Positions 46,111 to 55,072 of a stretch of 64,000 bases of DNA are shown piece after piece. Position numbers and translations under genes: made by a program. Source of the stretch: an uncultured Mucispirillum sp. (GTDB lineage Bacteria > Chrysiogenota > Deferribacteres > Deferribacterales > Mucispirillaceae); the NCBI GenBank assembly GCA_944324465.1, contig CALUWI010000005.1, positions 83,083 to 147,082 of the forward strand, given 5' to 3'. Below the pieces are notes generated by a model, which saw nothing but the letters and a program-made list of their open reading frames with translations, did no database searches and was not told the origin of the DNA. The first letter of the stretch is position 1, and every line of letters begins with the position of its first letter.

Positions 46111-47351
46111 TATCCACGCAACTGTCCGCTGCCATATATTAAATACTTAGTAGTGGTTAAATCTTCTGCACCCATTGGCCCTCTTACATGAAGTTTTTGT
46201 GTGCTTATCCCTATTTCTGCACCAAGACCAAATTCACCACCATCAGTAAACCTTGTAGATGCATTAACATATACAGCAGCAGAATCTACTTCGTTTAAAA
46301 ACTTTTCTGCATTATTATAGTTTGTTGTAACTATTGCATCGCTGTGACCTGAGCCGTATTTATTAATATGATTAACAGCTTCCTGTACATTATCAACTAC
46401 TTTTATAGAAAGTATCATATCATGATATTCTGTATAGTAGTCTTCTTCAATAGCAGGTCTGCAGTCTACATATTTTAATGTTTCAGGGCATCCTCTTAAA
46501 TCCACATCTACATCTTGAAACATTTCTGCTATATCAGGCAGTATTTTTTCTGCAATATTTTTATGAACAAGCAGTGTTTCCATAGCATTACATGCACTTG
46601 GACGCTGCACTTTTGCATTAAAAGCAATAGATAAAGCCTGCTGATATTCTGCACTTTCATCAATAAACACATGACATACCCCTTTATCATGCATAATAAC
46701 AGGAATTCTGGCATTATCTACCACAAAATTAATAAGCCCTTCTCCGCCTCGTGGAATAATAACATCAATTAATCCCTTAGCCTGAGCCATATCTTTTATA
46801 ATATTTCTATCAGTTTCTTGAATAAAATAAATAATATCTTTAGAAAATCCAGCTTTTACAAGTGAATCTGAAATAATTTCAGCAAGTATTTTATTAGAAT
46901 TTACAGCTTCTTTTCCACCTCTTAATACTGCCCCATTGCCGGATTTTATACAAAGTGCAGCACTATCAATTGTTACATTAGGGCGTGATTCATAAATAAT
47001 ACCTGCTACACCTAACGGAACTCTGACTTTTCGTATTTTTAAACCATTAGGGCGCGTAGAGCCACTTACAACTTCCCCGATTACTTCTTTCTGCATAGAT
47101 ATTTCATTAACTGCCTTTATCATGCTGTCTATTTCTTTATCAGTTAATCTAAGCCTGTCTATCATTGCAGAACTTAATTCCATATCTTCTGCATTTTTAA
47201 TATCTATTTTATTAATTTCTTTTATTTCTTCCCGTCTTTCATTAAGAAGAAAAGCTATATTTGATAATACTGCCTGTCTTTCTGGTGCAGATGATACAGC
47301 AAGTGTATGAGCATCTTTTTTAGTTTTTGCAAGCTGTTCTGTTAAATTCAT
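46110..47351 (-). CDS. proA: Gamma-glutamyl phosphate reductase
   Basis: ProA (413 aa) reduces glutamyl-5-phosphate to the semialdehyde in proline synthesis. VPLGVAGIIYESRPNVTIDSAALCIKSGN is split across conserved loops. The catalytic Cys lies in RPSACNAMETLL, and FGLGAEIGISTQKLHVRGP is at the C-terminal side. It follows proB by 15 bp. Confidence 0.96.
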   Translation of the reverse strand: MNLTEQLAKTKKDAHTLAVSSAPERQAVLSNIAFLLNERREEIKEINKIDIKNAEDMELSSAMIDRLRLTDKEIDSMIKAVNEISMQKEVIGEVVSGSTRPNGLKIRKVRVPLGVAGIIYESRPNVTIDSAALCIKSGNGAVLRGGKEAVNSNKILAEIISDSLVKAGFSKDIIYFIQETDRNIIKDMAQAKGLIDVIIPRGGEGLINFVVDNARIPVIMHDKGVCHVFIDESAEYQQALSIAFNAKVQRPSACNAMETLLVHKNIAEKILPDIAEMFQDVDVDLRGCPETLKYVDCRPAIEEDYYTEYHDMILSIKVVDNVQEAVNHINKYGSGHSDAIVTTNYNNAEKFLNEVDSAAVYVNASTRFTDGGEFGLGAEIGISTQKLHVRGPMGAEDLTTTKYLIYGSGQLRG

Positions 47352-47366
47352 ATTATTTATCCTTAT

Positions 47367-48491
47367 TTAGATTAAAAGCAAATCATCTTTATGTATAACT
47401 TCATCAGATATTTTATAGCCTAAAATATCATATATCTCAGATGATGCTTTACCCATAATTTTTAATAAATCAGCAGAAGAATATCTTGTTTTTCCTCTGG
47501 CTATCTCTTTATCATTATTTATGATAGAAACAACAGCACCTGCCTGAAATTTACCATTAATATTTATTATACCTTTTGCAAGCAGTGATTTATTATTATT
47601 TAAAAGAGCATTACAGGCACCATCATCTATTATAACATTCCCTTTTGGTATAGCCGCATAACCTATCCAGAATTTACGCTTTTTAATGGAAGAAACACTT
47701 TGATAAAAATATGTGCCTACATTATCTTCTTTAAAGAATTTTTCTATATTTTCAGGCTCCATTCCTCTAATAATAGCTACTTCACAGCCTGCTTCAAGTG
47801 CTTTTTTAGCAGCCTGTATTTTTGATTTCATACCACCTGTACCTACAGAAGATATACTGCCACCTGCACTATCCATAATATCATCATTAATATATTCTAC
47901 TTTGTGTATTATTTTTGCATTTTTATCTTTTGACGGGTCTGCTGTGTATAACCCATCTACATCTGATAAAATAAGCAGTAAATCACCATCAACAATACCT
48001 GCAACTAAAGCTCCAAGATTATCATTATCACCAAATGATTCTATATATTTTAATTCATCAACTATAATTGTGTCATTTTCATTGATTATAGGAATAACAC
48101 CCAGCTCTAAAAGTCTTTTTAAAGCAGAGCGAGCATGAAGATATCGTTTTCTGTTTGATAAATCATCTTTAGTAAGCAGAACCTGTGCTACATTAATATT
48201 ATATTGAGCAAAAGCCTGTTCATAAGTCCATATTAAACGCGCCTGACCAACTGCAGCTGAAGCCTGCTTATCAACAATATCTTTTGGACGAGATGGAAAC
48301 CCAAGAAGTTTAAATCCTGATGCTACCGCCCCTGAAGATACTATCACTATATTTGGAATAGTTTGTTTTAATTTTGCAATGTGATAAACTAATGATGCTA
48401 TTCTAGCACTGTTAAGGCCAAGGTCATTACCTGATAAAATAGAACTGCCTATTTTAATGATTAATGTTTTTACATCTGTTTTAGAGTGCAT
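47367..48491 (-). CDS. proB: Glutamate 5-kinase
   Basis: ProB (374 aa) phosphorylates glutamate, the first and feedback-regulated step of proline synthesis. The amino-acid-kinase domain has IIKIGSSILSG, VSSGAVASG, ENDTI and SVGTGGMKSKIQAAK. A C-terminal PUA domain (about 280-374, with KGNVIIDDGACNALL) completes the long form. It heads the proB-proA-nadD-rsfS-trmL run. Confidence 0.96.
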   Translation of the reverse strand: MHSKTDVKTLIIKIGSSILSGNDLGLNSARIASLVYHIAKLKQTIPNIVIVSSGAVASGFKLLGFPSRPKDIVDKQASAAVGQARLIWTYEQAFAQYNINVAQVLLTKDDLSNRKRYLHARSALKRLLELGVIPIINENDTIIVDELKYIESFGDNDNLGALVAGIVDGDLLLILSDVDGLYTADPSKDKNAKIIHKVEYINDDIMDSAGGSISSVGTGGMKSKIQAAKKALEAGCEVAIIRGMEPENIEKFFKEDNVGTYFYQSVSSIKKRKFWIGYAAIPKGNVIIDDGACNALLNNNKSLLAKGIININGKFQAGAVVSIINNDKEIARGKTRYSSADLLKIMGKASSEIYDILGYKISDEVIHKDDLLLI

Positions 48492-48530
48492 ATTTTAAGA
48501 CCCTGAATATATGAAAAATAGATAAAAAAA

Positions 48531-48605
48531 TGGCTGGGGCAGAAGGATTCGAACCTCCGGATGGCGGGACCAAAACCCGCTGCCTTACCACTTGGCGATG
48601 CCCCA
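48531..48605 (-). tRNA. tRNA-Gln (UUG anticodon)
   Basis: Read on the minus strand, a 75-base cloverleaf starts TGGGGCA and ends TGCCCCA, G, CCA. The anticodon arm GCGGG-TTTTGGT-CCCGC places TTG at the anticodon, reading CAA/CAG. The T arm GGTTCGAATCC is perfect and CCA is encoded. It lies upstream of proB in the same direction. Confidence 0.97.
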
Positions 48606-48700
48606 GCGTTGTGTGTAGGAATTAATAATATATTTTTTTAAATTCGTCAAGAACTTTTTTTATATTTTTTAAAATTTATTTAAAAGTTATTATTTATTAA

Positions 48701-49114
48701 TTATTTATGACCTGTTTTATTTCTAAGTTTTTCTATTATCACCATAATCTCATTTTGTTCTTCTTGAGTTAAAGTTGATAAAACATCTTTTTCATGCTCT
48801 CTTATTTTAATATTTATTTCCTGAAAAAGTTTATGACCATTTTCTGTAAGCTGTAATATTTTTTTTACTTTTCCATTCTGTTCAATATATTCTACATAAC
48901 CACTTTCTCTTAACTTGGCAATGTATCTGGAAGTCATTCCCTTATCCATAGAATAATATTCATATATATGGCTTGCCTTTGCTGTGCCATTTTTCTCTAA
49001 ATAAAGAAAAATACGCCATAAAACACTTGTTAAACCATAAGGTTTTAAAATACGATTAACATCATTAATTATCTGCCTGTAAACTCTGGCATATTCTTGA
49101 AAAAACAGTTTCAT
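48701..49114 (-). CDS. MarR-family transcriptional regulator
   Basis: A 137-aa winged-helix protein. The recognition region KASHIYEYYSMDKGMTSRYIAKLRESGYVEYI and the C-terminal dimer helices with ENGHKLFQEI and LTQEEQNEIMVIIEKLR fit MarR. The effector and targets are unknown; the divergently oriented Rrf2 gene is the nearest candidate. ATG 49114 has only weak purine signals upstream. Confidence 0.85.
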   Translation of the reverse strand: MKLFFQEYARVYRQIINDVNRILKPYGLTSVLWRIFLYLEKNGTAKASHIYEYYSMDKGMTSRYIAKLRESGYVEYIEQNGKVKKILQLTENGHKLFQEINIKIREHEKDVLSTLTQEEQNEIMVIIEKLRNKTGHK

Positions 49115-49240
49115 AAATTCCTCATTATATAATATTGATTAATACTATATTTGATTTTTAATATGTAATATAAAAAAAAGCAAGAAAAATATATTTTTTT
49201 TAAACATATATGCAACTTTTTAAAAAATTAAATAAATATA

Positions 49241-49269
49241 TTGATATTAAAATATAATTATATTATATT
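49241..49269 (+). promoter_or_regulatory. Predicted sigma-70 promoter of the Rrf2 gene
   Basis: TTGATA (49241-49246) and TATATT (49264-49269) are 17 bp apart, about 35 bp before the ATG, which has AAAGGA upstream. Confidence 0.55.
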
Positions 49270-49303
49270 AATGCTTATAAATATTATATAGAAAGGATTT
49301 TAT

Positions 49304-49714
49304 ATGAAAATAACACGCGCATGTGATTATACTATCAGAGCTTTAGTTTATATGGCTCAATCTCCTATGGGAACAGCATTTATGCATTCTGACATAGCTA
49401 AAGCATGTAATGTACCTGACAGTTTTTTAGGCAAAATACTGCAAAGTCTTGCTAAATCAGATATTCTTGTTAGTGAAAGGGGTAAAAAAGGTGGTTTTAG
49501 GCTTGGAAAAGAGCCTAAAAATATTTGTATATATGATGTAATTGTTGCAGTAGATGGTCCATTAAACATAAATAACTGTCTTGATGAACAGGTTGGCTGC
49601 TGTTTTGACCAGTCATGCTGTGCACATAAAATGTGGAAAGATGTTCAGTCTGTTTTAGTAGAAAAACTTAAAAAATATTCATTAGCAGACATTTCTGACG
49701 GATGTCCGCAGTAA
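49304..49714 (+). CDS. Rrf2-family transcriptional regulator with cysteine cluster
   Basis: A 136-aa winged-helix regulator. ITRACDYTIRALVYMAQSP at the start and GKILQSLAKSDILVSERGKKGGFRL are the family's DNA-binding part. Cys92, Cys99, Cys100, Cys105 and Cys106 form a cluster at the place where IscR and NsrR bind a Fe-S cluster, so redox, NO or Fe-S sensing is likely. It lies 23 bp ahead of the ornithine cyclodeaminase-like gene and is transcribed with it. Targets are not shown. Confidence 0.88.
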   Translation: MKITRACDYTIRALVYMAQSPMGTAFMHSDIAKACNVPDSFLGKILQSLAKSDILVSERGKKGGFRLGKEPKNICIYDVIVAVDGPLNINNCLDEQVGCCFDQSCCAHKMWKDVQSVLVEKLKKYSLADISDGCPQ

Positions 49715-49737
49715 CTATATAAATAAGGAGTATTAAT

Positions 49738-50697
49738 ATGAGTGCTTTATATATAGATGAACAAACAGCTGCATCGCTTATAAATATGGATGATGCATTA
49801 AAATTAGTTGAAGAATCATTTTCAAGCTATTCAGAAGGTAAAGCATTTAATATGACACGCCAAAGAATGAGAATTCGTAAGGGAGCATTACATATGCTTC
49901 CTGGTGCAGTACCTTATAAAGGTGTTATAGGCTTTAAAGCATATACCTCTTTCCGTGCAGGGCTTATTTTTAAAGTGCATTTATATGATGCTGAAACTGG
50001 CAGTCCCCTTGCAATCATTGATGCTAATGAAATAGGCAGACTTAGAACTGGTGCTGCAAGTGGTATAGCATCAAAATATATGTCTAAAAAAGATACAAAT
50101 ACAGCATTTATTTTTGGCGGCGGATTTCAGGCAGAAGCACAGCTTGAAGCAGTTCATAAAACTACACCGCTGAAAAAAGTTTATGTTGCTACTAGAAAAA
50201 TAGAAAATGCAGCTGCATTTGCTGAAAAGATGAGTAAATCATTAAATATTGAAATAGTTCCTACTTTAAATATTGAAGAAGATTTACCAAAAGCTGATAC
50301 TATCATAACTATAACAACCTCAGTTAAGCCTTTATTTGAACATACAATGATTAACCCAAATGGTGTCCATATTAATGCTGCTGGCTCTAATGCCTTAATA
50401 AGAGCAGAAGTTCCAGAAAAAACATTAGAAGCAGCAGAAGTTTTGGCTGTAGATAATAAAGATGTTGCAGCAATTGAATGTGGAGATATTCTCCCTTCTC
50501 TTGAAAAAGGCAGGCTGCACTGGAATTCTATTTTAGAGCTTGGAGAAATAACTTGCGGATACCGTAAAGGAAGACTCTCAGAAAATGGTATAACTGTATT
50601 TCAATCTCAAGGTATGGGACTGCAGGATATAATGTGTGCTGAATTTATATACAGAAAAGCAGTTGCTGAAAATTTAGGCATAATCTTACCATTTTAA
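49738..50697 (+). CDS. Ornithine cyclodeaminase / mu-crystallin family protein
   Basis: A 319-aa NAD(P)-dependent enzyme of the family that contains ornithine cyclodeaminase and archaeal alanine dehydrogenase. RMRIRKGALHMLPGAVP holds a substrate-binding Arg. GRLRTGAASGIASKYM and the Rossmann loop FGGGFQAEAQLEA follow; the first glycine motif is GGGFQA rather than GTGxQA. The true substrate (ornithine, alanine or another amino acid) cannot be told. The neighbouring Rrf2 regulator suggests redox-linked control. Confidence 0.85.
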   Translation: MSALYIDEQTAASLINMDDALKLVEESFSSYSEGKAFNMTRQRMRIRKGALHMLPGAVPYKGVIGFKAYTSFRAGLIFKVHLYDAETGSPLAIIDANEIGRLRTGAASGIASKYMSKKDTNTAFIFGGGFQAEAQLEAVHKTTPLKKVYVATRKIENAAAFAEKMSKSLNIEIVPTLNIEEDLPKADTIITITTSVKPLFEHTMINPNGVHINAAGSNALIRAEVPEKTLEAAEVLAVDNKDVAAIECGDILPSLEKGRLHWNSILELGEITCGYRKGRLSENGITVFQSQGMGLQDIMCAEFIYRKAVAENLGIILPF

Positions 50698-50726
50698 ATT
50701 TAAAATATTCATAAAAAATTCATAAA

Positions 50727-50770
50727 ATAAGTGCTTGTAATTTTTTTTGCTAGAGAATACAAGCACTTAT
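50727..50770. repeat. 13-bp perfect inverted repeat with T8 in the loop
   Basis: ATAAGTGCTTGTA (50727-50739) and TACAAGCACTTAT (50758-50770) are exact complements around an 18-base loop that contains eight T. It lies between the cyclodeaminase stop and the nrdJ promoter. It may end the upstream transcript, but the T run is in the loop, not after the stem. Confidence 0.7.
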
Positions 50771-50791
50771 AAATTTTTAAAATATTTCCTC

Positions 50792-50819
50792 TTGATTAGT
50801 TTTAAATCTCTGATAATAT
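50792..50819 (+). promoter_or_regulatory. Possible sigma-70 promoter of nrdJ
   Basis: TTGATT (50792-50797) and TAATAT (50814-50819) with a 16-bp spacer, 31 bp before the ATG. No clear NrdR box and no cobalamin riboswitch is seen. Confidence 0.4.
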
Positions 50820-50850
50820 AACACTCTAATTTAAATTTCTAGGAGTAATT

Positions 50851-53145
50851 ATGGCATCAAATAGTAATAAGCAACTTTTTCAAGCAGAGCCTGAATTGCT
50901 TGCAAACTCAGTTACTGTCTTGAAAAAGCGTTATCTTCGCAAAAAGGAATCTGGGCAGATGGAAAACCCAAAAGATTTATTTATCAGAGTAGCTAAAAAT
51001 ATTGCAGAGGCAGAATTAAAATTTGATTCAAACGCAGATGTTGATTCTGTTGCTGATGTTTTTTATGCTCAAATGGCTTCATTAAAATTTTTACCAAACT
51101 CACCTACTTTAATGAATGCTGGTAATGCACTTCAGCAATTATCTGCATGTTTTGTTTTACCTGTAGAAGATTCATTAGAAGGTATTTTTGAAGCTGTAAA
51201 ATATACTGCTTTAATTCATAAATCTGGCGGCGGAACAGGCTTTTCTTTTTCAAGACTTCGTCCAAAAGATGATTCTGTAAAAACAACAAAAGGTGTTTCT
51301 TCTGGTCCTGTTTCTTTTATGTCTGTATTTGATGCTGCTACAGAAACAATTAAACAAGGCGGCATGCGCCGTGGTGCTAATATGGGTATCCTTCGTGTAG
51401 ACCATCCAGATATTATGGAATTTATCTATGCTAAACAGGATAAAACTAAATTAACTAACTTTAATCTTTCTGTTGGTATTACAGAAGAATTTATGAAAAG
51501 TGTTAAAAACGGCACAGATTATGATTTACTTACTCCTAGAGACCGTAAAAAAACTGGCTCTAAAAATGCCAAAGAAGTATTTAATGAAATGGTTAGACTT
51601 GCATGGGAAGGCGGCGACCCAGGTATTATATTCTTAGACAGAATAAATAATGCAAACCCTACACCTGCTGAAGGTGAAATGGAAAGCACAAACCCATGTG
51701 GTGAACAGCCTCTGCTTCCTTATGAATCATGCAACTTAGGCTCTATTAACCTGGTGCAGTTTGTAAAAAATGGAAAAATAGACTGGGATGATTTAAAAAA
51801 TACATGCCGTATAGCTGTTCGCTTTTTAGATAATGTTATTGAAATGAATAACTACCCTATTAAGCAGATAGATGAAATGACTAAGAAAAACAGGAAAATT
51901 GGTCTAGGTATTATGGGCTGGGCCGATATGCTTGTTATGTTAAACATTCCTTATAATTCTGATAAAGCTATATCACTTGCTGAAGAAGTTATGAAATTTA
52001 TCAGAGATGAAGGAAGAAAAATGAGTGTTGAGCTTGCAGAACAGCGTGGCAGCTTCTCAGGATTTGATAAAAGTATCTATCCAGGACTTGGATTTAAAGC
52101 TATGCGTAATGCAACTATTACAACTATTGCACCAACAGGAACAATTTCTATTATTGCTGGAGCATCAAGTGGTATTGAACCATATTTTGCACTTGCATAT
52201 TATAGAAATGTTATGGATAACAATAAACTTCCAGAAGTTAACCCATACTTTTTAGAAAAAGCTCATGAAGGTAAATTCTATTCTGAAAGTTTAATGAATA
52301 AATTAGCAGAAGCTGGTAATGCTCACAACTTAACAGAAGTGCCAGAAGATATTAGAAAAGTATTTGTTACTTCTCATGAAATAGAACCAGTATGGCATGT
52401 AAAAATGCAGGCAGCATTCCAAAAATATACAGATAATGCTGTTAGTAAAACAGTTAACTTCCAAAACAGTGCAACAATTGAAGATGTAGAAAAAGCATAT
52501 ATGCTGGCTTATGATTTAGGCTGTAAAGGTATCACTATATACAGAGATGGAAGCCGCTCTGGACAAGTTTTAAATATTGGCTCTGTTAAAGAAGAAAAAC
52601 AGGAAGAAACAGCTGTTGTTACAGTGCCTGCAAAACCAAAAGAACGCCCTGCTATATTAATAGGCAAAACTATTGAAAAAACTACAGGCTGCGGCAAAAT
52701 GTATGTAACAATTAACCAGGATGTAGACGGTAAAGTTTTTGAAGTATTTACAAGCATTGGTAAAGCTGGTGGATGTGCTCAAAGCCAGGCAGAAGCTATA
52801 GGCAGATTAATTTCGCTTAATTTAAGAAGCGGTGTTGAACCAGAATTTATTATCAGACAGCTTAAAGGTATTTCCTGTCATACTCCGCATGGATTTGGCT
52901 CTCAAAGAATACTTTCTTGTGCTGATGCTGTGGGTAAAGCGTTAGAAGAAGCAATTAATAACCCATTAAATGTGCAGGTTGTAAGAAATGACAGTATAAC
53001 AGTAGATTCTCTGCTTGCAGATATAGATAAAAAAGCTGGTAAAAAAGTAATGTCAAATGGTGCATGCCCAGAATGTGGTGCTCCAGTTGAATATATAGAA
53101 GGATGCCTTACATGTCAATCATGCGGCTATTCTAAATGCAGCTAA
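50851..53145 (+). CDS. nrdJ: Adenosylcobalamin-dependent ribonucleotide reductase (class II)
   Basis: NrdJ (764 aa) reduces ribonucleotides with coenzyme B12 and works with or without oxygen. SACFVLPVEDSLEGIFEAV and NPCGEQPLLPYESCNLGSINL contain the active-site cysteines. TGTISIIAGASSGIEPYFA lies in the barrel. After the barrel a TSCPD-type domain (GCGKMYVTINQD, KAGGCAQSQAEAIGRL) and a C-terminal zinc ribbon (CPECG...CQSCG) follow, normal for this form. ATG 50851 has TAGGAG upstream. It implies B12 uptake or synthesis elsewhere. Confidence 0.96.
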   Translation: MASNSNKQLFQAEPELLANSVTVLKKRYLRKKESGQMENPKDLFIRVAKNIAEAELKFDSNADVDSVADVFYAQMASLKFLPNSPTLMNAGNALQQLSACFVLPVEDSLEGIFEAVKYTALIHKSGGGTGFSFSRLRPKDDSVKTTKGVSSGPVSFMSVFDAATETIKQGGMRRGANMGILRVDHPDIMEFIYAKQDKTKLTNFNLSVGITEEFMKSVKNGTDYDLLTPRDRKKTGSKNAKEVFNEMVRLAWEGGDPGIIFLDRINNANPTPAEGEMESTNPCGEQPLLPYESCNLGSINLVQFVKNGKIDWDDLKNTCRIAVRFLDNVIEMNNYPIKQIDEMTKKNRKIGLGIMGWADMLVMLNIPYNSDKAISLAEEVMKFIRDEGRKMSVELAEQRGSFSGFDKSIYPGLGFKAMRNATITTIAPTGTISIIAGASSGIEPYFALAYYRNVMDNNKLPEVNPYFLEKAHEGKFYSESLMNKLAEAGNAHNLTEVPEDIRKVFVTSHEIEPVWHVKMQAAFQKYTDNAVSKTVNFQNSATIEDVEKAYMLAYDLGCKGITIYRDGSRSGQVLNIGSVKEEKQEETAVVTVPAKPKERPAILIGKTIEKTTGCGKMYVTINQDVDGKVFEVFTSIGKAGGCAQSQAEAIGRLISLNLRSGVEPEFIIRQLKGISCHTPHGFGSQRILSCADAVGKALEEAINNPLNVQVVRNDSITVDSLLADIDKKAGKKVMSNGACPECGAPVEYIEGCLTCQSCGYSKCS

Positions 53146-53176
53146 TATAATCAATCAATTATTGAATATAATTAAG

Positions 53177-53204
53177 GGCAGGTTTTTATATCCTGCCTTT
53201 TTTT
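53177..53204 (+). terminator. Rho-independent terminator after nrdJ
   Basis: GGCAGG (53177-53182) pairs with CCTGCC (53192-53197), followed by a T run of seven. Confidence 0.88.
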
Positions 53205-53600
53205 GTATTTAAAATAACTATTTTTCTGCTTAATAATATTATTCTTTTTAATATAATTATAAAGGTATAAATACCATTAATCATCTTACTTAAACTACTG
53301 TAATTTATATAATACATAAATCACATTATTAAATTGTTACGGTATATCCGCCACTTAAAAGAGCTTATACAGTATCACTTCAATATATTCATATTTAAAG
53401 TTACATACACCTTATCATTTTATTAAATAATAACTATACTGCCCTTCTCTTTATATGTATTTAATTATAATAATTAATATAAGATTAAATAAATTGCACA
53501 CTGATTAATATATAATTAAAGCTATCTATAAACTATATTAGAGTGTTTTTATTACAGAGAAATTTATAAGACAAAAAATATTGAAAAATATTATTATATA
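53205..53600. other. AT-rich gap of about 400 bp without a recognised feature
   Basis: Between the nrdJ and porin terminators I see no gene-length frame, tRNA, known riboswitch or repeat. Stop codons are frequent in all frames. A slightly less AT-rich patch near 53338-53375 (GGTATATCCGCCACTT) has no recognised motif. Confidence 0.6.
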
Positions 53601-53625
53601 AAAAGAGCGGGGATTAACCCGCTCC
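53601..53625 (-). terminator. Terminator of the first porin-like gene
   Basis: GAGCGGG (53605-53611) pairs with CCCGCTC (53618-53624); on the minus strand the stem is followed by TTTT and AT-rich sequence. Confidence 0.85.
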
Positions 53626-53663
53626 GTTTTAACTGTACTAAATCAGATATTTATAAGCTATTA

Positions 53664-54812
53664 TTAAAATACAACAGAAGCCATTGCACCAGCTATAAAG
53701 TCATAGCCTTCTTTTTCGCCTGCACTGTCCTGCATTTTATTAATGTATGCGATTTCTGGAGTAATTGCAAACCAGTCATTAATTTGAATAACACAGTTTA
53801 AATATGCACCAAGACTGTCATCCATTTTATCATATCCATCACCAAAGTTAAGTGTATAACCAACACCTATTTGAGGAGTATATTTATCATTAAATGTATG
53901 ACCTAAACCTATTGCAACACCTGCAGATTGAATATTTTCTGCTTTTGTAACACCATCTTCTAAAAACATACTGATTTTGTTAACATTTACTGGGTCTGCA
54001 GCAACTACACGGCTTTTATAATTGCCTAATGCATCCATTAAATCTAAGTTTGCACCATACCAGCCAGTAAATTGTAAAAATGAGTTGCCAAAATTAGCCT
54101 GACCGCCAAAACCTACATTATAAGAGTGAAACACTTTATCGCTGGCAATTTTACTATTATCTGAATACATATAAGCTCCATATGCGCCAAACACTTTAAA
54201 TTCTAAAGCATCAGTTGCATAAGTATATGCTAATTCTATCCTTGGTAATACATTAAAAACTGTATAAAGAGGATTACCTTCAGTATCTGTTATGCTTAAT
54301 TTATAACCAGTATCATCTGTATTATCAGCATTCCAAGAGCCACCTAAACTAGGGATAACAACAGCAAGTTCAAAACCATTAAGTCCATAGCGGATTTGCA
54401 GCCTTCTGTTATCTGCTAAAGTACCTAAATCATTTAATGCCTGGAAGTCGTTAGATACCATACCAAAAGAATATGCTGCAATAGTAGTATCTCTACCAAC
54501 TACTAAATAATGGTCTTCTGAACCACCAATACGGTATGTTAAAAAGTATTTTCTTACAGGGTCCCCAAGACCTGCTTCAAATGTTGCAGAAACATTACCA
54601 TAAGAAAGTTCCACACCTAAAAGAGATGAGCCAACAAAAGCTTGAGAGCCAAAAGAATTTGAACTTTCACCATTACTTTCACTGTAAGTATAGAAAGCAT
54701 CTCCGTATATTTCGCCATAAATATTGGCTTTAAATTCGCCGCTTTCAAATTCTACGGCAAATACTGGCACTGCAAAAAGTGCCATAATTAATGAAAATAA
54801 AACCTTTTTCAT
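53664..54812 (-). CDS. Outer-membrane porin-like beta-barrel protein (paralogue 1)
   Basis: A 382-aa exported protein with a Sec signal peptide (cut after about residue 19, VPVFA). The rest is alternating amphipathic strands rich in Tyr, Gly and Asn, ending in a hydrophobic strand with terminal Phe (ASVVF), as in outer-membrane barrels. The block GLGDPVRKYFLTYRIGG and the later DNRRLQIRYGLNGFELAVVIP are shared with the next gene upstream. Pore function is inferred from fold; no substrate is suggested. It has its own promoter and terminator. Confidence 0.8.
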   Translation of the reverse strand: MKKVLFSLIMALFAVPVFAVEFESGEFKANIYGEIYGDAFYTYSESNGESSNSFGSQAFVGSSLLGVELSYGNVSATFEAGLGDPVRKYFLTYRIGGSEDHYLVVGRDTTIAAYSFGMVSNDFQALNDLGTLADNRRLQIRYGLNGFELAVVIPSLGGSWNADNTDDTGYKLSITDTEGNPLYTVFNVLPRIELAYTYATDALEFKVFGAYGAYMYSDNSKIASDKVFHSYNVGFGGQANFGNSFLQFTGWYGANLDLMDALGNYKSRVVAADPVNVNKISMFLEDGVTKAENIQSAGVAIGLGHTFNDKYTPQIGVGYTLNFGDGYDKMDDSLGAYLNCVIQINDWFAITPEIAYINKMQDSAGEKEGYDFIAGAMASVVF

Positions 54813-54841
54813 TGAACCTCCTAAAACCTAAAAGAAATTCT

Positions 54842-54859
54842 TTATGGTATTAACCATAA
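54842..54859 (-). promoter_or_regulatory. Inverted repeat at the transcription start of porin 1
   Basis: TTATGGT (54842-54848) and ACCATAA (54853-54859) flank a 4-base spacer. The predicted +1 lies inside it, so it could be an operator or a 5' hairpin that stabilises the mRNA. Confidence 0.4.
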
Positions 54860-54862
54860 TTA

Positions 54863-54891
54863 CTTATACATCATTATAAAGTATAAGTCAA
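54863..54891 (-). promoter_or_regulatory. Predicted sigma-70 promoter of porin 1
   Basis: On the minus strand TTGACT (54891-54886) and TATAAG (54868-54863) are exactly 17 bp apart. The untranslated leader is about 45 bases and has AGGAGG before the ATG. Confidence 0.7.
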
Positions 54892-55018
54892 GCATTATTG
54901 ATATTTAATTTCAATAACAAAACATAATTTATTATATTTTTTATAATATTATTAATAATATATATTTTTTAATAAGACTTAAAAAGTATTATTATTTGAT
55001 ATTTTATTTCAATACTAT

Positions 55019-55045
55019 AAAAAAAGGGATAGATTTCTCTATCCC
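55019..55045 (-). terminator. Terminator of the second porin-like gene
   Basis: GGGATAG (55026-55032) pairs with CTATCCC (55039-55045); on the minus strand seven T follow. Confidence 0.88.
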
Positions 55046-55072
55046 TTTTATATTTAAAATCTATTTTTCAAA

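Noticed and set aside
47713..48138. 141-codon plus-strand frame opposite proB
   Set aside because: It is a shadow of proB, Ser/Pro/Ile-rich with no start signal.
50698..50850. Cobalamin riboswitch before the B12-dependent reductase
   Set aside because: None of the conserved B12-box sequence is present in the 150-base leader; only a hairpin and a weak promoter are seen.
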